Below are positions 1-11,133 of a stretch of DNA of 64,000 nt, one piece after another. The notes below the pieces were generated by a model. That model made no database searches. It was given only the letters and a program-made list of their open reading frames with translations, and had not been told where the DNA came from. Position 1 is the stretch's first letter. Each line of letters starts with the position of its first letter. The stretch spans positions 24,917,879-24,981,878 of the forward strand of contig NC_044916.1 in the NCBI RefSeq assembly GCF_003576645.1. The letters are read 5' to 3'. The translations under genes and the position numbers were made by a program. The stretch comes from Ipomoea triloba (Eukaryota > Streptophyta > Magnoliopsida > Solanales > Convolvulaceae).

Positions 1-401
1 TAAAGCTACAATTTTTTTTTTCTCTACTCCTACGTTGTCTTGTTCCCAAAATTAAACTCTGTCCATACATTCTTGAAAAAGCTTCTGTGTCAAGTCTATT
101 TGTTCTAGTTTGCTGAGCGTACCATAGTTTGAATGCTTAAACTATAGTATCGTTGATCCATTTTATCCTGTGAGATTGACACTACAATACTCCTAGCATC
201 CCCGGGAGGTAGCGAATCGGTTTTAATGAAAGTCTGAGTATCACACGACTTGGATCCCTTTTCTTTTTGTTTTTCGGTTCTTTGGTTTGTGAGATTATTT
301 ATAAATTTAAATCCCTTTGTTTATATATTTATATATGTTTGTTGGGATTATTTTCGCAAGATTATAAATCCCTATTTCCGTTATGTATATATATTTTGTA
401 C

Positions 402-406
402 ATACA

Positions 407-470
<64 letters not shown>

Positions 471-496
471 TGTATGTATGTATGTATGTATGTATG

Positions 497-534
<38 letters not shown>

Positions 535-556
535 CATACATACATACATACATACA

Positions 557-592
<36 letters not shown>

Positions 593-614
593 CATACATA
601 CATACATACATACA

Positions 615-650
<36 letters not shown>

Positions 651-672
651 CATACATACATACATACATACA

Positions 673-708
<36 letters not shown>

Positions 709-730
709 CATACATACATACATACATACA

Positions 731-766
<36 letters not shown>

Positions 767-788
767 CATACATACATACATACATACA

Positions 789-824
<36 letters not shown>

Positions 825-846
825 CATACATACATACATACATACA

Positions 847-882
<36 letters not shown>

Positions 883-911
883 CATACATACATACATACA
901 TACATAGATAC

Positions 912-971
<60 letters not shown>
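402..971. repeat. Compound TA/TATG/TACA microsatellite with 58-bp higher-order unit
   Basis: Pure (TA)n tracts alternate with (TATG)n and then (CATA)n tracts. The junction word CATCTA recurs at 555, 613, 671, 729, 787 and 845, exactly 58 bp apart, so the right part is a 58-bp tandem repeat built of smaller repeats. The TATG block near 443-500 is the reverse complement of the CATA blocks, so the region can fold. Long open frames here are low-complexity and not genes. Confidence 0.95.
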
Positions 972-975
<4 letters not shown>

Positions 976-1690
976 TTGTAAAATCGACTTATTCCCCCAA
1001 CAAAAATAGGTTATTATAAACTAGGTATGCTAAACAGAATCAATCATTTTCATTATTCACCTTTTCATTCAATTAATCTTTTATAAACGATACTTCACAT
1101 GTTCACCACCTTTAAAGGGGCATTCATATTAGAGAAATCAACACTTTTACTCTCTCAATTATAATAATAGTATGACTAAATATACCACTTTATGATTTAA
1201 AAAAAAAATAAAAAATACCACTTTATTTAGTGGCATATTAGTGGTCAAGTTGATCCCTAAAAGACTGAATTATTATTTTAATAATAAAAGAGGAAACTAA
1301 ATCTACATTATAACCACAATTGATGAGGGAGAAAAGAATGCTAATTCTCCCTATAATTGCATTTTGTAAATATATATACAAAGATTAGTCTCACAACTTT
1401 GGTAATAAATAAATAAACAAAGAAGCTATTATATTGAAGTGCAAGATTGCATGTAATAATTAATTTTTGCTTCTATAATTTTACATATTTTCTCGAAAGT
1501 TAACTCCTCACACTTAACATACAAACCAACAAAAAAAAAAAAAAAAACCTGATTAAGAATTTAAAATTCTTGAAAGGGAAAATAAGTATATGAAATTACT
1601 TAATATTTCAATATTAGTTTCTTAAACTTGTTTTAATAATAATAATAATAATTATTATTATTATATTGAAATGTATTTGGATCAAGTGCT
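976..1690. other. Intergenic DNA downstream of MUTE copy 1
   Basis: AT-rich and without a coding signal. From about 1038 onward it matches the DNA at about 11750 downstream of the second MUTE copy (shared words around TTCAATTA, ATACTTCAC and CATTCATATTAGAGA). This sets the approximate left edge of the duplicated segment. Confidence 0.6.
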
Positions 1691-1696
1691 TGAACT

Positions 1697-2945
1697 CTAA
1701 TTTTCCATCTCCTTGATAAACGCTGTGGATTCAGAGCGAAAGCTTTGTTGAACTTCAAGTGCAAGCTCCTCCACACTGAGTTGACATTCCAGCCCAATCT
1801 GTGTAACATGTCATCATATCAACAATGATATACTCCACAATCAAAATATCTATTTTGATCGTTTTAAGTGAATTGTCAATGTGGTGATGAGAATTCTTCA
1901 CAATTTTTTATAAGCACAACTTAAAATATTTGCCAAAGATCTTGTGGTCTAGTGCATCTGGTGTCCCAGTTAACACTCTTACATGGATGATGGGAGTGGG
2001 TTCGAGCCTCAAGCCCTCCACAAGATATGGGTGGACTTGGCCTGAAGCTGGAACTCGAATCGGCAAATTTGCTATTATGTACCTTAACAACAAAGGAGTA
2101 GAGAACAGTGTCCTCCATGCTGCTGATGTTCAGGTGAAGGATCTCAAAGGAAAGCCTCTCCAAGACGGTGATTATCCTGACAATCTGCCCAGGAATTCGC
2201 CGAGAAACCGTCCTTAAAATGACGTTGGTGCCGGATATCCTTGCCTCAACGTCGGCCACCGGAGAGTTGCAGCAGGCTCCCACCTCTTTGAAGCTATTCA
2301 AATTATTATTGTTGAGAAATAATGGAGTTTCGGGCAGCCTAGGGCTTGGGACGGGGCTAGGGCTTAAACTCTTCCTTCGTTTCTTGGCCTCCAGTGATTG
2401 TTCAACCTGGTGCAATTCCTTGATGAATTCAACCACTCCCCCTATTATGGATGCTTGATCTCCCTACACCATCTCAATCAATAAATCAATAAAAATTATA
2501 AATTCAAGGGAATAAATGTAATACTTTTCTGTATAATATTAAGGCCTTAATTAATTATGTGGTGCAAGTTGTATAGTTTGGTTAGACTCAATAACTAGAA
2601 GTTTTTACGGCTCACAATAATACCAATATACCATTTAAAGTATGAGACAAAATGGTTAACATGATTCTGCAGGTTTATTGTTCAATAAGCAACACAAAGG
2701 AGAGGACATCGACTATGATTGGTGATTAACATTACCACCGGTTCTGCTATTAAGAGGTTAGGTTTCTTGTAATTAAAACTGAGTTGAATCAGTGTTAGAC
2801 TGCATAGATATCTAACAGATAGATCAAAAGAAAAGAGTAGATTGAATACCCGTTTGATGTAGAAACAAGGGGTTAAGGAGCGGAGGATCTTGAGATGTTC
2901 GTTCATCTGTCTTCTCCGGTTTCTCTCTACAGCGATATGAGACAT
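1697..2945 (-). CDS. MUTE: bHLH transcription factor MUTE, copy 1
   Basis: MUTE ends the asymmetric divisions of stomatal meristemoids and commits them to guard mother cells. It acts in the nucleus as a heterodimer with ICE1/SCRM-type bHLH partners. Three exons are visible: 2850-2945 (32 codons), 2083-2463 (127 codons) and 1697-1798 (33 codons plus TAG). All have GT-AG introns and keep frame, giving 192 residues; Arabidopsis MUTE has 202. The bHLH starts at residue 2, as expected for MUTE and unlike SPCH and FAMA, with basic residues [10 protein letters not shown] and the loop/helix-2 start GDQASIIGG. The C-terminal ACT-like domain carries [11 protein letters not shown] and [12 protein letters not shown]. 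Intron 2 holds a SINE-like insert, and a gypsy remnant begins 401 bp upstream of the ATG. I see no disabling change. Confidence 0.95.
1931..2072 (+). mobile_element. SINE-like insert in MUTE copy 1 intron 2
   Basis: The stretch has a tRNA-like A box (TGGTCTAGTGCATC, about 1946) and B box (GGTTCGAGCCT, about 2000). It resembles the sequence at 30900-30945. The matching intron of MUTE copy 2 does not contain it. I could not delimit clean target duplications, so the ends are approximate. Confidence 0.5.
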
Positions 2946-3026
2946 CTTAGCTTAGCTTAGCTTGCAGATTCATTCAGTTCCTGCCCTTTGACAAGGTTGA
3001 CAAAGTGGTCCTAAAAGCGTTGTCTG

Positions 3027-3032
3027 TTTATA
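3027..3032 (-). promoter_or_regulatory. TATA box of MUTE copy 1
   Basis: TATAAA on the minus strand, 82 bp upstream of the ATG. It is conserved, with its flanks, at the same place in copy 2 (14207-14212). Confidence 0.6.
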
Positions 3033-3173
3033 GAAAGATGGAATGTGTGTGTGGGGTGGGGGAAAGCCCTATACCTAAAAGCATAGTATCTGTCTATCTG
3101 ATCTGGTGTTATTTAATGCCTCTTGCTGCTCTCCCGTGAAACTGTTAATTGTAGTTTTTACTATACTCACAAA

Positions 3174-3213
<40 letters not shown>

Positions 3214-3345
3214 TATTCTCTCTCTCTCAGAACATCTACCATGCATGTGTTACATTCTCACGCTTATTAACCTACATCAGTTACGTTGCCCATGTGAGAT
3301 AAAAGATATGAGGGTAATCTTGTTATTGTCATGCATTTTACTTGC

Positions 3346-4661
3346 GCGAATCTGGTTGGCCCGATCTTCTTTTCACACTCTAATTTAAAAAGGATTTTAA
3401 AATGATTTATTCGGTTGGGTGAGTTTGATTTGGAAGGTTTAATTTAGATTGGGTAAAGGGTTGTTTTTGGATTTTAATGTATAACGGTTTGCCACGTTCG
3501 GCTGTAGAACGATAAAAGCCGCCGGGGATGACGCCACAAGGATGGTAATTTCCTTGATAAGTCAGGTTTGCCATGATCCACGCATCACGGCCGAACTCAT
3601 TCCGAGTTCCAGAAAACACTCAGTTTTCTATCTCAAAGATTCTGTATCTCAATATATTTTATTTGGCATGCAATGGCCTTAAATAGCCATTTACAAATAG
3701 ATTACAGCCACTTGAATGAGATAGTTATTAAGAATAAGTTAAACTAATCATATCCTAACCAACAAACTAAGATAAGCATTAATAATAATATAATTCTAAC
3801 AAATTAAATCTAAAATAATTTAAAATAATCATCCTAAACAATTCTAAAATATTCTAATAGCCTATATTGATTCCCGTGCCCACAACATTCCCTCTCACTT
3901 TAGAGGGATTCGTCCTCGAATCCATGTTCCAGGCACGGTTGGTGTGTCCTCGAATCCACGTTCCAGGCACCGTTGAAGCTTCATGAGTCTTCGTGAAGAG
4001 ACAACCGTGTGCTCTGATACCAAATGATGCGAATCTGGTTGCACCGATCTGTTCTTCACACTATAATTTAAAAAGGATTTTAAAATGATTTATTCGGTTG
4101 GGTGAGTTTGATTTGGAAGGTTTAATTTAGGTTGGGTAAAGGGTTGTTTTTGGATTTTAATGTATAACGGTTTGCCACGTTCGGCTGTAGAACGATAAAA
4201 ACCGCCGGGGATGACACCACAAGGATGGTAATTTCCTTGATAAGTCAGGTTTGCCATGATCCACGCATCACGGCCGAACTCATTCCGAGTTCCAGAAAAC
4301 ACTCAGTTTTCTATCTCAAAGATTCTGTATCTCAATATATTTTATTTGGCATGCAATGACCTTAAATAGCCATTTACAAATAGATTACAGCCACTTGAAT
4401 GGGATAGTTATTAAGAATAAGTTAAACTAATCATATCCTAACCAGATAGTTATTAAGAATAAGTTAAACTAATCATATCCTAACCAACAAACTAAGATAA
4501 GCATTAAAAACTAATCATATCCTAACCAACAAACTAAGATAAGCATTAATAATAATATAATTCTAACAAATTAAATCTAAAATAATTTAAAATAATCATC
4601 CTAATTAATTAACAATTCTAAAATATTCTAATAGCCTATATTGATTCCCGTGCCCACAACA
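3346..4661 (-). mobile_element. Ty3/gypsy-type element with two LTRs and almost no interior
   Basis: Left repeat 3346-3887 and right repeat 4028-4661 are near-identical direct repeats with TG...CA style ends on the minus strand. They flank only about 140 bp. That interior keeps a primer-binding site (minus strand TGGTATCAGAGC, 4011-4022), the GAGGACGAAT box common near the 3' end of plant gypsy elements, and a purine tract (minus strand AGTGAGAGGGAA) next to the left LTR. It is therefore TRIM-like or internally deleted. The right LTR contains two 42-bp tandem duplications absent from the left LTR. The 70-residue open frames in both LTRs have no recognisable product. The element sits in the upstream region of MUTE copy 1. 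Confidence 0.8.
4403..4550. repeat. Two adjacent 42-bp tandem duplications in the right LTR
   Basis: GATAGTTATTAAG recurs at 4403 and 4445, and AACTAATCATATCC at 4467 and 4509; each offset is exactly 42 bp. The paired left LTR near 3720-3780 has the same sequence without duplication. Confidence 0.9.
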
Positions 4662-5009
4662 TATATTTTTTAAAAAATGGAAAATTGACAACATGTTTTG
4701 GTAAACAAAGTTGAAAATGTTGAAAAACAAAAATAAAAAATAAACTTTTTTTTCCAATTTAGCAGTTTTTTCCTTTCAGGCAGCCGGAGTCAGGCTTTTT
4801 GGAGAATACAAATCAAATTTTGAGGAATAAAAAAAGAGTTTTTTTTTTAAATAAAAAATGTAGAAAATTGAAATTGGGAAAATAGAAAAAGCTTATCAAA
4901 CTAAAAATAGTTACTTTTTTGTTATGAGAGAAAGCCACAATAATTATCTAAGAGTGTGTAGGAAAATGTTAAAATAAGTTCACCAAAACAAAAAAAAAAA
5001 CAAATGAGA

Positions 5010-5594
5010 GACCTAAGTGCTGAGCTATCTGGTACTCCTATACGACCTCCAATTGTTGGTGAGAATGTCTTTTTGCTTTTGGGAAAATACTGTAAGAAGC
5101 TTGTCAAAGCGTTGGAATAATTTCCTGTTGAAAAAGAGTACATTGATTTGGATTTAGATCCGACAGTCTTCCATCACGGAAACGTGAATGGTGTTTTTGT
5201 GATGATCGAGGATATACAGGATATGTTGACAATGAAGTAGCTCAATGTCTCGATTATACAAGTGTTTATGCTGTAAGTTTCAAATTGTGCATGTCTTTTA
5301 TATACATTTACTTTTTATGTTTACTGAAATTCTTATTTGTTATTTTTCAGGTTTTTGAATAAGCTGTGTAAGCAACTTGGAGTTACATCTACCGGTTTTG
5401 CATGGCCAACCCAAATTTCAGCAAATATGGTTAACATCAATAGTTCTAATGTTACATCATATCTAATTCATGTTATGGACGAACACAAGGATCAAGAATT
5501 CATATTCGCACCGTATCATGAAGAGTAAGTCTTTTACTTTGCTAATTTATATTACTTTATAACTTTATTTGTAATGTTTGATATTAGAATTTTA

Positions 5595-5631
<37 letters not shown>

Positions 5632-7886
5632 TTGTAAATATAGCAATCATTGGTTGTTGATTGTGATTTGTACACCTTTAAAAGCGGTGTATGTGTTTGA
5701 TCCTATGAAAACTCAGCGTACCATTGAAGTCAAAACTTTTGTGAATATGTAAGTAAAAACTTTACTACTAATATATGTATTTTTAAATGTTATTATGTTA
5801 TTTATAAATTGATATAAATGTTTATTATTTATATAGGGCATTTCGATCAATTCCTACTAATGGGCGAGCAACTAGAAATATTAATTGGACGGAATGCAAA
5901 GTATGAAGTTAAAGTTATATTAAAGTTTTAATTTTATATTAACCTTAGTTTTTATTTATTGTTTTAATATGATATGATATGATTTTTGTAGTGTCCTCAA
6001 CGACCGGGGGGATTCGAATGTGGATACTATGTATTCCGATACATGTTCGACATTATTACTAAGTACTCAATGCTTGAATCTTTAGATGATGTAAGTAATT
6101 TAAGTACAACTATATGTATAGTAAATTATAGGCTAAAGTGCCATCCGACACCATGAACTATATCCGATTGTTCATGCCGCACCATGATCTTTCATAACTG
6201 CTGTTTCGATTCACAAACTATTTTTTTTTCATCTAGCATTTTTCACAGGTTTTCCAGTCATGAGATGACATGGCACCGGTAATGTGCTGATGTGGACCTT
6301 ATTTTGTGTTTACATGCTGATGTGGACTTCTTTTATGTTAAATAACTAAAAAACGATGCTGTTGAAGTTCCGGGATAGACCCAAATACGGAAAAACCTCT
6401 CCGTCCGGAAGCAGCGAGCCAGCGAGACACCGAGTTGGATGTCTCAATTCAAACCAGTGTTTTCGTCGATGGCAGCACCGCACCGAGAACAGCAACAGCC
6501 TCCACCATGTTCCCACCTCTTCTCTCGCAGGTGTTGACAGCAAGTTCTGGAAGTCGGCGGTGAACTTGGCGACTCTGCTTCTCCTCCGGCGTACCAGTGC
6601 AGTGACGAAGCATCCTCTGGCGAAACAGTAGGACTCCTCTTCCTGCACTGGTTTTTCTTCGGTGGTGTGGTTGTTGGTGGCTGGCAAAGTTGATGATGGT
6701 GAGCTGTTGATGTCTGCTGACAATTGAAAATGATATTCTTGTTGAGTGATGAAGATGACGAGTTGATGAGGATGATTATGATGGAGGAAGAATATGATAA
6801 TGGATGAGGATGAGATGATTATATGGTAATGATGATATTGATGATGAAGAGAGATGGGCAGTTGAAGAATTGATCAAAGAGCTTGAACTTTCATGCGCAA
6901 TACGCTCAGGCCATGATCAACGCAACCATGGAAAGAATTTCTTTACACAAACGCAAAACTTCTCCTCGATTCCCATTATAGTTTTGGGATCAACAAATGT
7001 GAAAGTTGAAATGTCTGCAAATTGTATTAACGGTAAAATTACAACTTTCCTCTATAGAGTACGCTGAGTATTTACAACAAGTATATATATATATATATTC
7101 AAAACGATGAGAGTCTGATCCACTGCATCAGAGCTAATCAAGTCTTCAACTCCATGCCAATAAACTAAATTAATTACTCAAACTGTGAAGAATGGCCAAG
7201 AAATGTCCATGTCAATAGGTGGAATAAAAAAAATTATGATGAAAATGTGGAGGAGCACCGAACCAGAAAGTCATCATCTTCTTTGTCTTCTTGGCGCTCT
7301 CTCTCTACGTAAAACTCTCTCTCTTACTCTCTATCACATTTAGCCGGCCACCACCTTCTCTGACACAGCAAAGCGGACGAGCCGAGCAAACGGCGGACAA
7401 CAGGTGGCGAACTCCGGTGGACAACAGCTCTTCCGGCAATCTCCCTCCGGTAGCTGATCTTCTCCTCCTGCAGGCTGAGATGCGATGATGGAAGTTGGTC
7501 TCTCAGCTCCACTCGTCCAGCGACGCAACAGATTGAACTATTGAAGCAGCTATTTACAAAAATAAGAAATAAATAAAAAATTACATGTCAGCGTATTATG
7601 ACCGGTTACATGTTGGACCTGTGAAATATGCTAGACCAAAAAATAATAGTTTGTGGATCGAAACAGCAGTTATGAAAGATCATGGTGCGGCATGAACAAT
7701 CGGATATAGTTCATGGTGCCGGATGACAGTTTAGCCTAAATTATATTATAATTTATCAATTAGCATGTTTACTAATTTGATTAATTAATTATTTTATAGG
7801 TATTTGAAGTAACACCCTACTCCATGAACGAAATAGATGAAGTTCGAGAGTTGTGGGCACAATATTTCATAGAAGAGTGCGTCTAA
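5010..7886 (+). pseudogene. Ulp1/C48-type cysteine protease-like transposon gene
   Basis: Ulp1 (C48) proteases cleave SUMO-like conjugates; transposon-borne copies have no established role. Exons read to about 5272, then 5351-5524, 5644-5748, 5837-5900, 5992-6090 and 7800-7886 (TAA), all with GT-AG borders in a consistent frame. All four catalytic positions are visible: His in NHWLLIV, Asp in VFDP, Gln in CPQRPGG and Cys in ECGYY. The first exon has two in-frame stops (TAA 5118-5120, TAG 5238-5240), and no upstream transposase part is visible. I therefore call a pseudogene, although the catalytic exons downstream are clean. The last intron holds a complete MULE. GTAAGT donors recur through the gene. 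Confidence 0.75.
6131..7736. mobile_element. Mutator-like element (possible Pack-MULE) with 9-bp TSD
   Basis: Long terminal inverted repeats of roughly 110 bp begin GGCTAAAGTG at 6131 and end CAGTTTAGCC at 7736. They are flanked by the perfect 9-bp duplication TAAATTATA (6122-6130 and 7737-7745), as for Mutator elements. No transposase is present. The interior has a GC-richer stretch around 6350-6680 with an open minus-strand frame (6346-6723) and another around 7290-7520. Neither gave me a recognisable protein, so capture of host sequence is only suspected. Confidence 0.85.
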
Positions 7887-8102
7887 CTTGGTTTGGTTTA
7901 AACATTATCCTTATTATTATTAACTTATGTTTATGTTTTGTTAAACAATTGTATCAAGTATATTTGTGAGATTATTAAATATTAAGTATTGTGTGATGAT
8001 GTTTGTGCTCATAGTATGTATTAGAAATGTTGGTTTAATTTGAAAATCATTATGAATAGATAGTTTAATTTATTGGTATTAGTTTGTAATTTTGGTACAA
8101 TC

Positions 8103-8362
8103 ATTATTGCATGGACCATGGTCCACACAACTGTGTGGACCAAAAATAAAAAGTACATTATTTTTGTATTAAAGGTATATTATTTTTGTACTGTAGGTAC
8201 ATTATTTTAGGGTACATTATTTTTGTATTGAAGGTACATTATTTGATATATACTATCAAATAATGTACCTACAGTACAAATATAATGTACCTTCAGTACA
8301 AAAATAATGTACTTTTTATTTTTGGTCCACATAGCTGTGTGGACCATGGTCCATGCAATAAT
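8103..8362. repeat. Foldback MITE, GGTCCACA family
   Basis: An almost complete palindrome about 260 bp long runs from ATTATTGCATGG to CCATGCAATAAT. Each arm carries GGACCATGGTCCACA and AAAAAGTACATTATTTTTGT. Related pieces occur at 13060-13120, 15340-15400, 58850-59070 and 61465-61985. Confidence 0.8.
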
Positions 8363-8462
8363 TTGGTGTTGACGTAGTGGTTTTGGAAAATTCTGCACAA
8401 ATTTTTCTAAAAAAAAAATAGGTAATTTCATAAAATAAATAATATATTTAAAAAAAAAAAAA

Positions 8463-9080
8463 TTATCCGCGTCACCCTCAACGGAGAGGGTGCCGCGGAT
8501 ACATATTATAAAAATAATATAATATGGTTTTCCGCGTCACCCGCACGGAAGTGGGTGACGCGGAAAACCATTATTAAAATATTTAAAAAAACTATCTGCN
8601 NNNNNNNNNNNNNNNNNNNNNNNNNNNNNNNNNNNNNNNNNNNNNNNNNNNNNNNNNNNNNNNNNNNNNNNNNNNNNNNNNNNNNNNNNNNNNNNNNNNN
8701 NNNNNNNNNNNNNNNNNNNNNNNNNNNNNNNNNNNNNNNNNNNNNNNNNNNNNNNNNNNNNNNNNNNNNNNNNNNNNNNNNNNNNNNNNNNNNNNNNNNN
8801 NNNNNNNNNNNNNNNNNNNNNNNNNNNNNNNNNNNNNNNNNNNNNNNNNNNNNNNNNNNNNNNNNNNNNNNNNNNNNNNNNNNNNNNNNNNNNNNNNNNN
8901 NNNNNNNNNNNNNNNNNNNNNNNNTACCCGCGTCACCCGCACCGAAGTGGGTGACGCGGAAAACCATTATTATATTATTTAATAATGAGTTTCCGCGTCA
9001 CCCACTTCGGAGCGGGTGACGCGGATAATCATTATTAAAATAATAAAAGAACCATCCGCGTCACCCGTAAAGGGTGACGC
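8463..9080. repeat. CACTA subterminal palindromic repeats (with assembly gap)
   Basis: At least five hairpins each pair CCGCGTCACCC with GGGTGACGCGG across a short variable loop (about 8467, 8530, 8928, 8990 and 9055). They are spaced by AT-rich DNA with ATTATTAAAAT words. Arrays like this near transposon ends are the usual transposase-binding zones of CACTA elements. Bases 8600-8924 are N, probably because the hairpins did not assemble. Confidence 0.75.
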
Positions 9081-9194
9081 GGAAAATACATACTAATCAG
9101 AGTCACCTTAATCAGCTACACCGCTACAGGTGTAGCAAAATTGCTTATTTGTACTAGTGGGCACATGACAAGCTAAGTAAACTATAGTAATAAG

Positions 9195-9558
9195 CATGGT
9201 TGCAGTAGGCGCCTAAGCGGTCTAGGCGGCGACATATAAAAACAAAAAAATAATGCATGTGTGTGGGTGTATGTCATATATTATATTATATATTATATAT
9301 ATCTCTTACTTATATAAATAAATAAATTTAAATACATATAAATATATATAAAAAAAAAATTATCAAGGCCCGACTTGCTCGAGTTAACTTGGCTAACTCT
9401 GTTGAGTTGGACGAGTTAACTCGATCGGTCAAATTCGGCCTAGTCCGCCGCCAACTCGGCCTAGCCGGCGGAGTTAGGCGCTAGGCGGGCCGCCTAGAAA
9501 GCAATTCACCTCGGTCTAGGGGCGCCTAGCGCTAAGGCAGGGGATTTTTGCAACAGTG
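9195..9558. mobile_element. Non-autonomous hAT MITE
   Basis: Flanked by the perfect 8-bp duplication GTAATAAG (9187-9194 and 9559-9566). It begins CATGGTTGCA and ends TGCAACAGTG, an imperfect inverted repeat. The interior is rich in GCCTAGGCG-type words and has no coding sequence. A related partial copy starts at about 10475. Confidence 0.8.
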
Positions 9559-9566
9559 GTAATAAG

Positions 9567-10474
9567 ACACTATATATACTATAAATAAATCTATAAACCT
9601 CATCAAACTCTAATTGCATAAACCTTAAGAATTTCATTAACTTCTACATATACTCATAAATTATTTTAGAAAATAACTTATTTGATCATATAATCGAAAC
9701 AAATAAAGTCAACAGAAAAGTATAATGTTATGCTATTTGGTATATTTGGCTGTGAAGTCATAATCAATACTGGAACCAAACGCCTACCACAGCATTGAAT
9801 TCTATAATGTCAAACTACATGAAGATGAGATGGCGCATGCTTGCATATATTTCAGTCACATCTTGCCTCTGATTCAGTACAAGTCACATATCATACTAAC
9901 TTACAACGAATGTAAGAGTCAGTACAGAGAGCTTTAAGTAAATGAAGCAAACAGATGCAGAATCAAATCATGCGGCACCACGAATGGAGAAGTAAATCAT
10001 GTCATGCCAATATCGTCATCATCCTGACACACAATACAGTTTGTATCACTTGTTATTATCAGAAACATTGAAAGTACTATTAAACACAAAAAATTAAATT
10101 TAAAAATAATAAAAAATTACTAAAGAAAAGAAGCAATGAAGAAAGAGTTGGTTTGACCAATGAATAGTAAATAAGACAGGTAAAATGGGACAAAGGGAGT
10201 AGTTCATAGTGAAGGTTCAAAATTATTTCTTTATGTACCGCCACATTTTCAAGAGACAGAGTGCTTGACTTGGCCCTTCAAGGACCTCCGCCCAACAATT
10301 CCCTTAATCACCAATGGCTGGACTTGGCCCTTCACCAACTTTTGCCCAATAGAGTTTTTCCTAAATCAGTTATTGCTAGATACAGCTTCATCCGCCTAAA
10401 TAAGTCCTATTTTAGCCTTTATAAATAACAAAAAGTTGCATATAATTTGAGAAGTCTAACTTCTTAATATACAC
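9567..10474. other. Duplicated intergenic DNA of unit 1
   Basis: No gene seen. The stretch matches 18050-18510 and then 24015-24180 of unit 2, so it is the uninterrupted version of that region. The empty insertion site for the unit 2 hAT element is GTTCATAG at 10202-10209. Confidence 0.65.
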
Positions 10475-10640
10475 CAGTGTTGCAAAAATAATCCTGCCTT
10501 GGCACCCCGGCTGGCCGCCTAGCGTATCACCATAATCGATGGTCTAGGCGGCTGGTCGACTAAGCGTCTGACTAAGGCACCTAGGCTGCCTAGGCACTGG
10601 CCGCCTAGACACTGACTATGCCTAAAATAACATTAAATTG
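10475..10640. mobile_element. Partial hAT MITE related to 9195-9558
   Basis: It starts CAGTGTTGCAAAAATAATCC, matching the inverted right end of the 9195-9558 element, and continues with the same GGCCGCCTAG-type words. The other terminus is not recognisable. Confidence 0.5.
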
Positions 10641-11133
10641 TTCAAACTCTAAATTTTGTTGGTTAACATTTAATATTTTAGTATTAACTATTAAAATAGT
10701 AAATAGTTTATAATTACACAGTCTTAAAAAATTAAAAAAAAATTTTAAAAAATTAAAAATAAAATAAAATAATAATAGGGCCTAGGCATAGATTAAGCTA
10801 CACAAGGTTTGCACTAATAGAAATTTAATTATCATTAGAAAAGCATTGTCCTCTTCAATATAATGTTCATGTGATGGACCAACTCGCCTCATATCTCTTT
10901 TTATATTTGAGTTGATTGTGGTAGCTAACCAAGGTTCAAATAGTTTTTCGTTTGAAAACATTGGCATATTCATACATCTTCATGACTTCAATCAAGATGC
11001 CAAGACTAACCAAATTCCTAGTACGTATAGTACTCGTGGGCTTGCATGCATATATGACCTAGCTAAGCAACAAGATCATTACTGCCTAATAATTTATATT
11101 CCATATTTCAATGAAGAATACCAAATATAATAA

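Larger units (their letters stand above)
4961..9159 (+). mobile_element. CACTA (En/Spm-like) transposon, left end degraded
   Basis: The insertion separates DNA that is contiguous in unit 2 (near 14920). Its right end reads ATTGCTTATTTGTACTAGTG, that is, CACTAGTACAAAT... inverted, ending at 9159. Before that end lie several subterminal palindromes built on TCCGCGTCACCC and GGGTGACGCGGA (8463-9080). It carries a Ulp1-type protease pseudogene, as several plant CACTA and MULE families do. No matching CACTA terminus is visible at the left, so that end is eroded or truncated. An assembly gap (8600-8924) lies inside. A foldback element (8103-8362) and a MULE (6131-7736) are nested in it. Confidence 0.7.

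Noticed and set aside
250..1019. Several overlapping long ORFs of 170-250 codons
   Set aside because: They are translations of TA/TACA microsatellites ([12 protein letters not shown] repeats) open in many frames.
1931..2020. Functional tRNA gene
   Set aside because: A- and B-box-like words are present, but no cloverleaf could be drawn and the segment continues as SINE-like sequence.
2168..2458. Plus-strand ORF of 96 codons (also at 13531-13821)
   Set aside because: It lies antisense to MUTE exon 2, which has strong family evidence on the minus strand.
3407..4302. Twin 70-codon minus-strand ORFs
   Set aside because: They lie inside the two LTRs of the gypsy remnant. Their conservation reflects LTR identity, and no known product matches.
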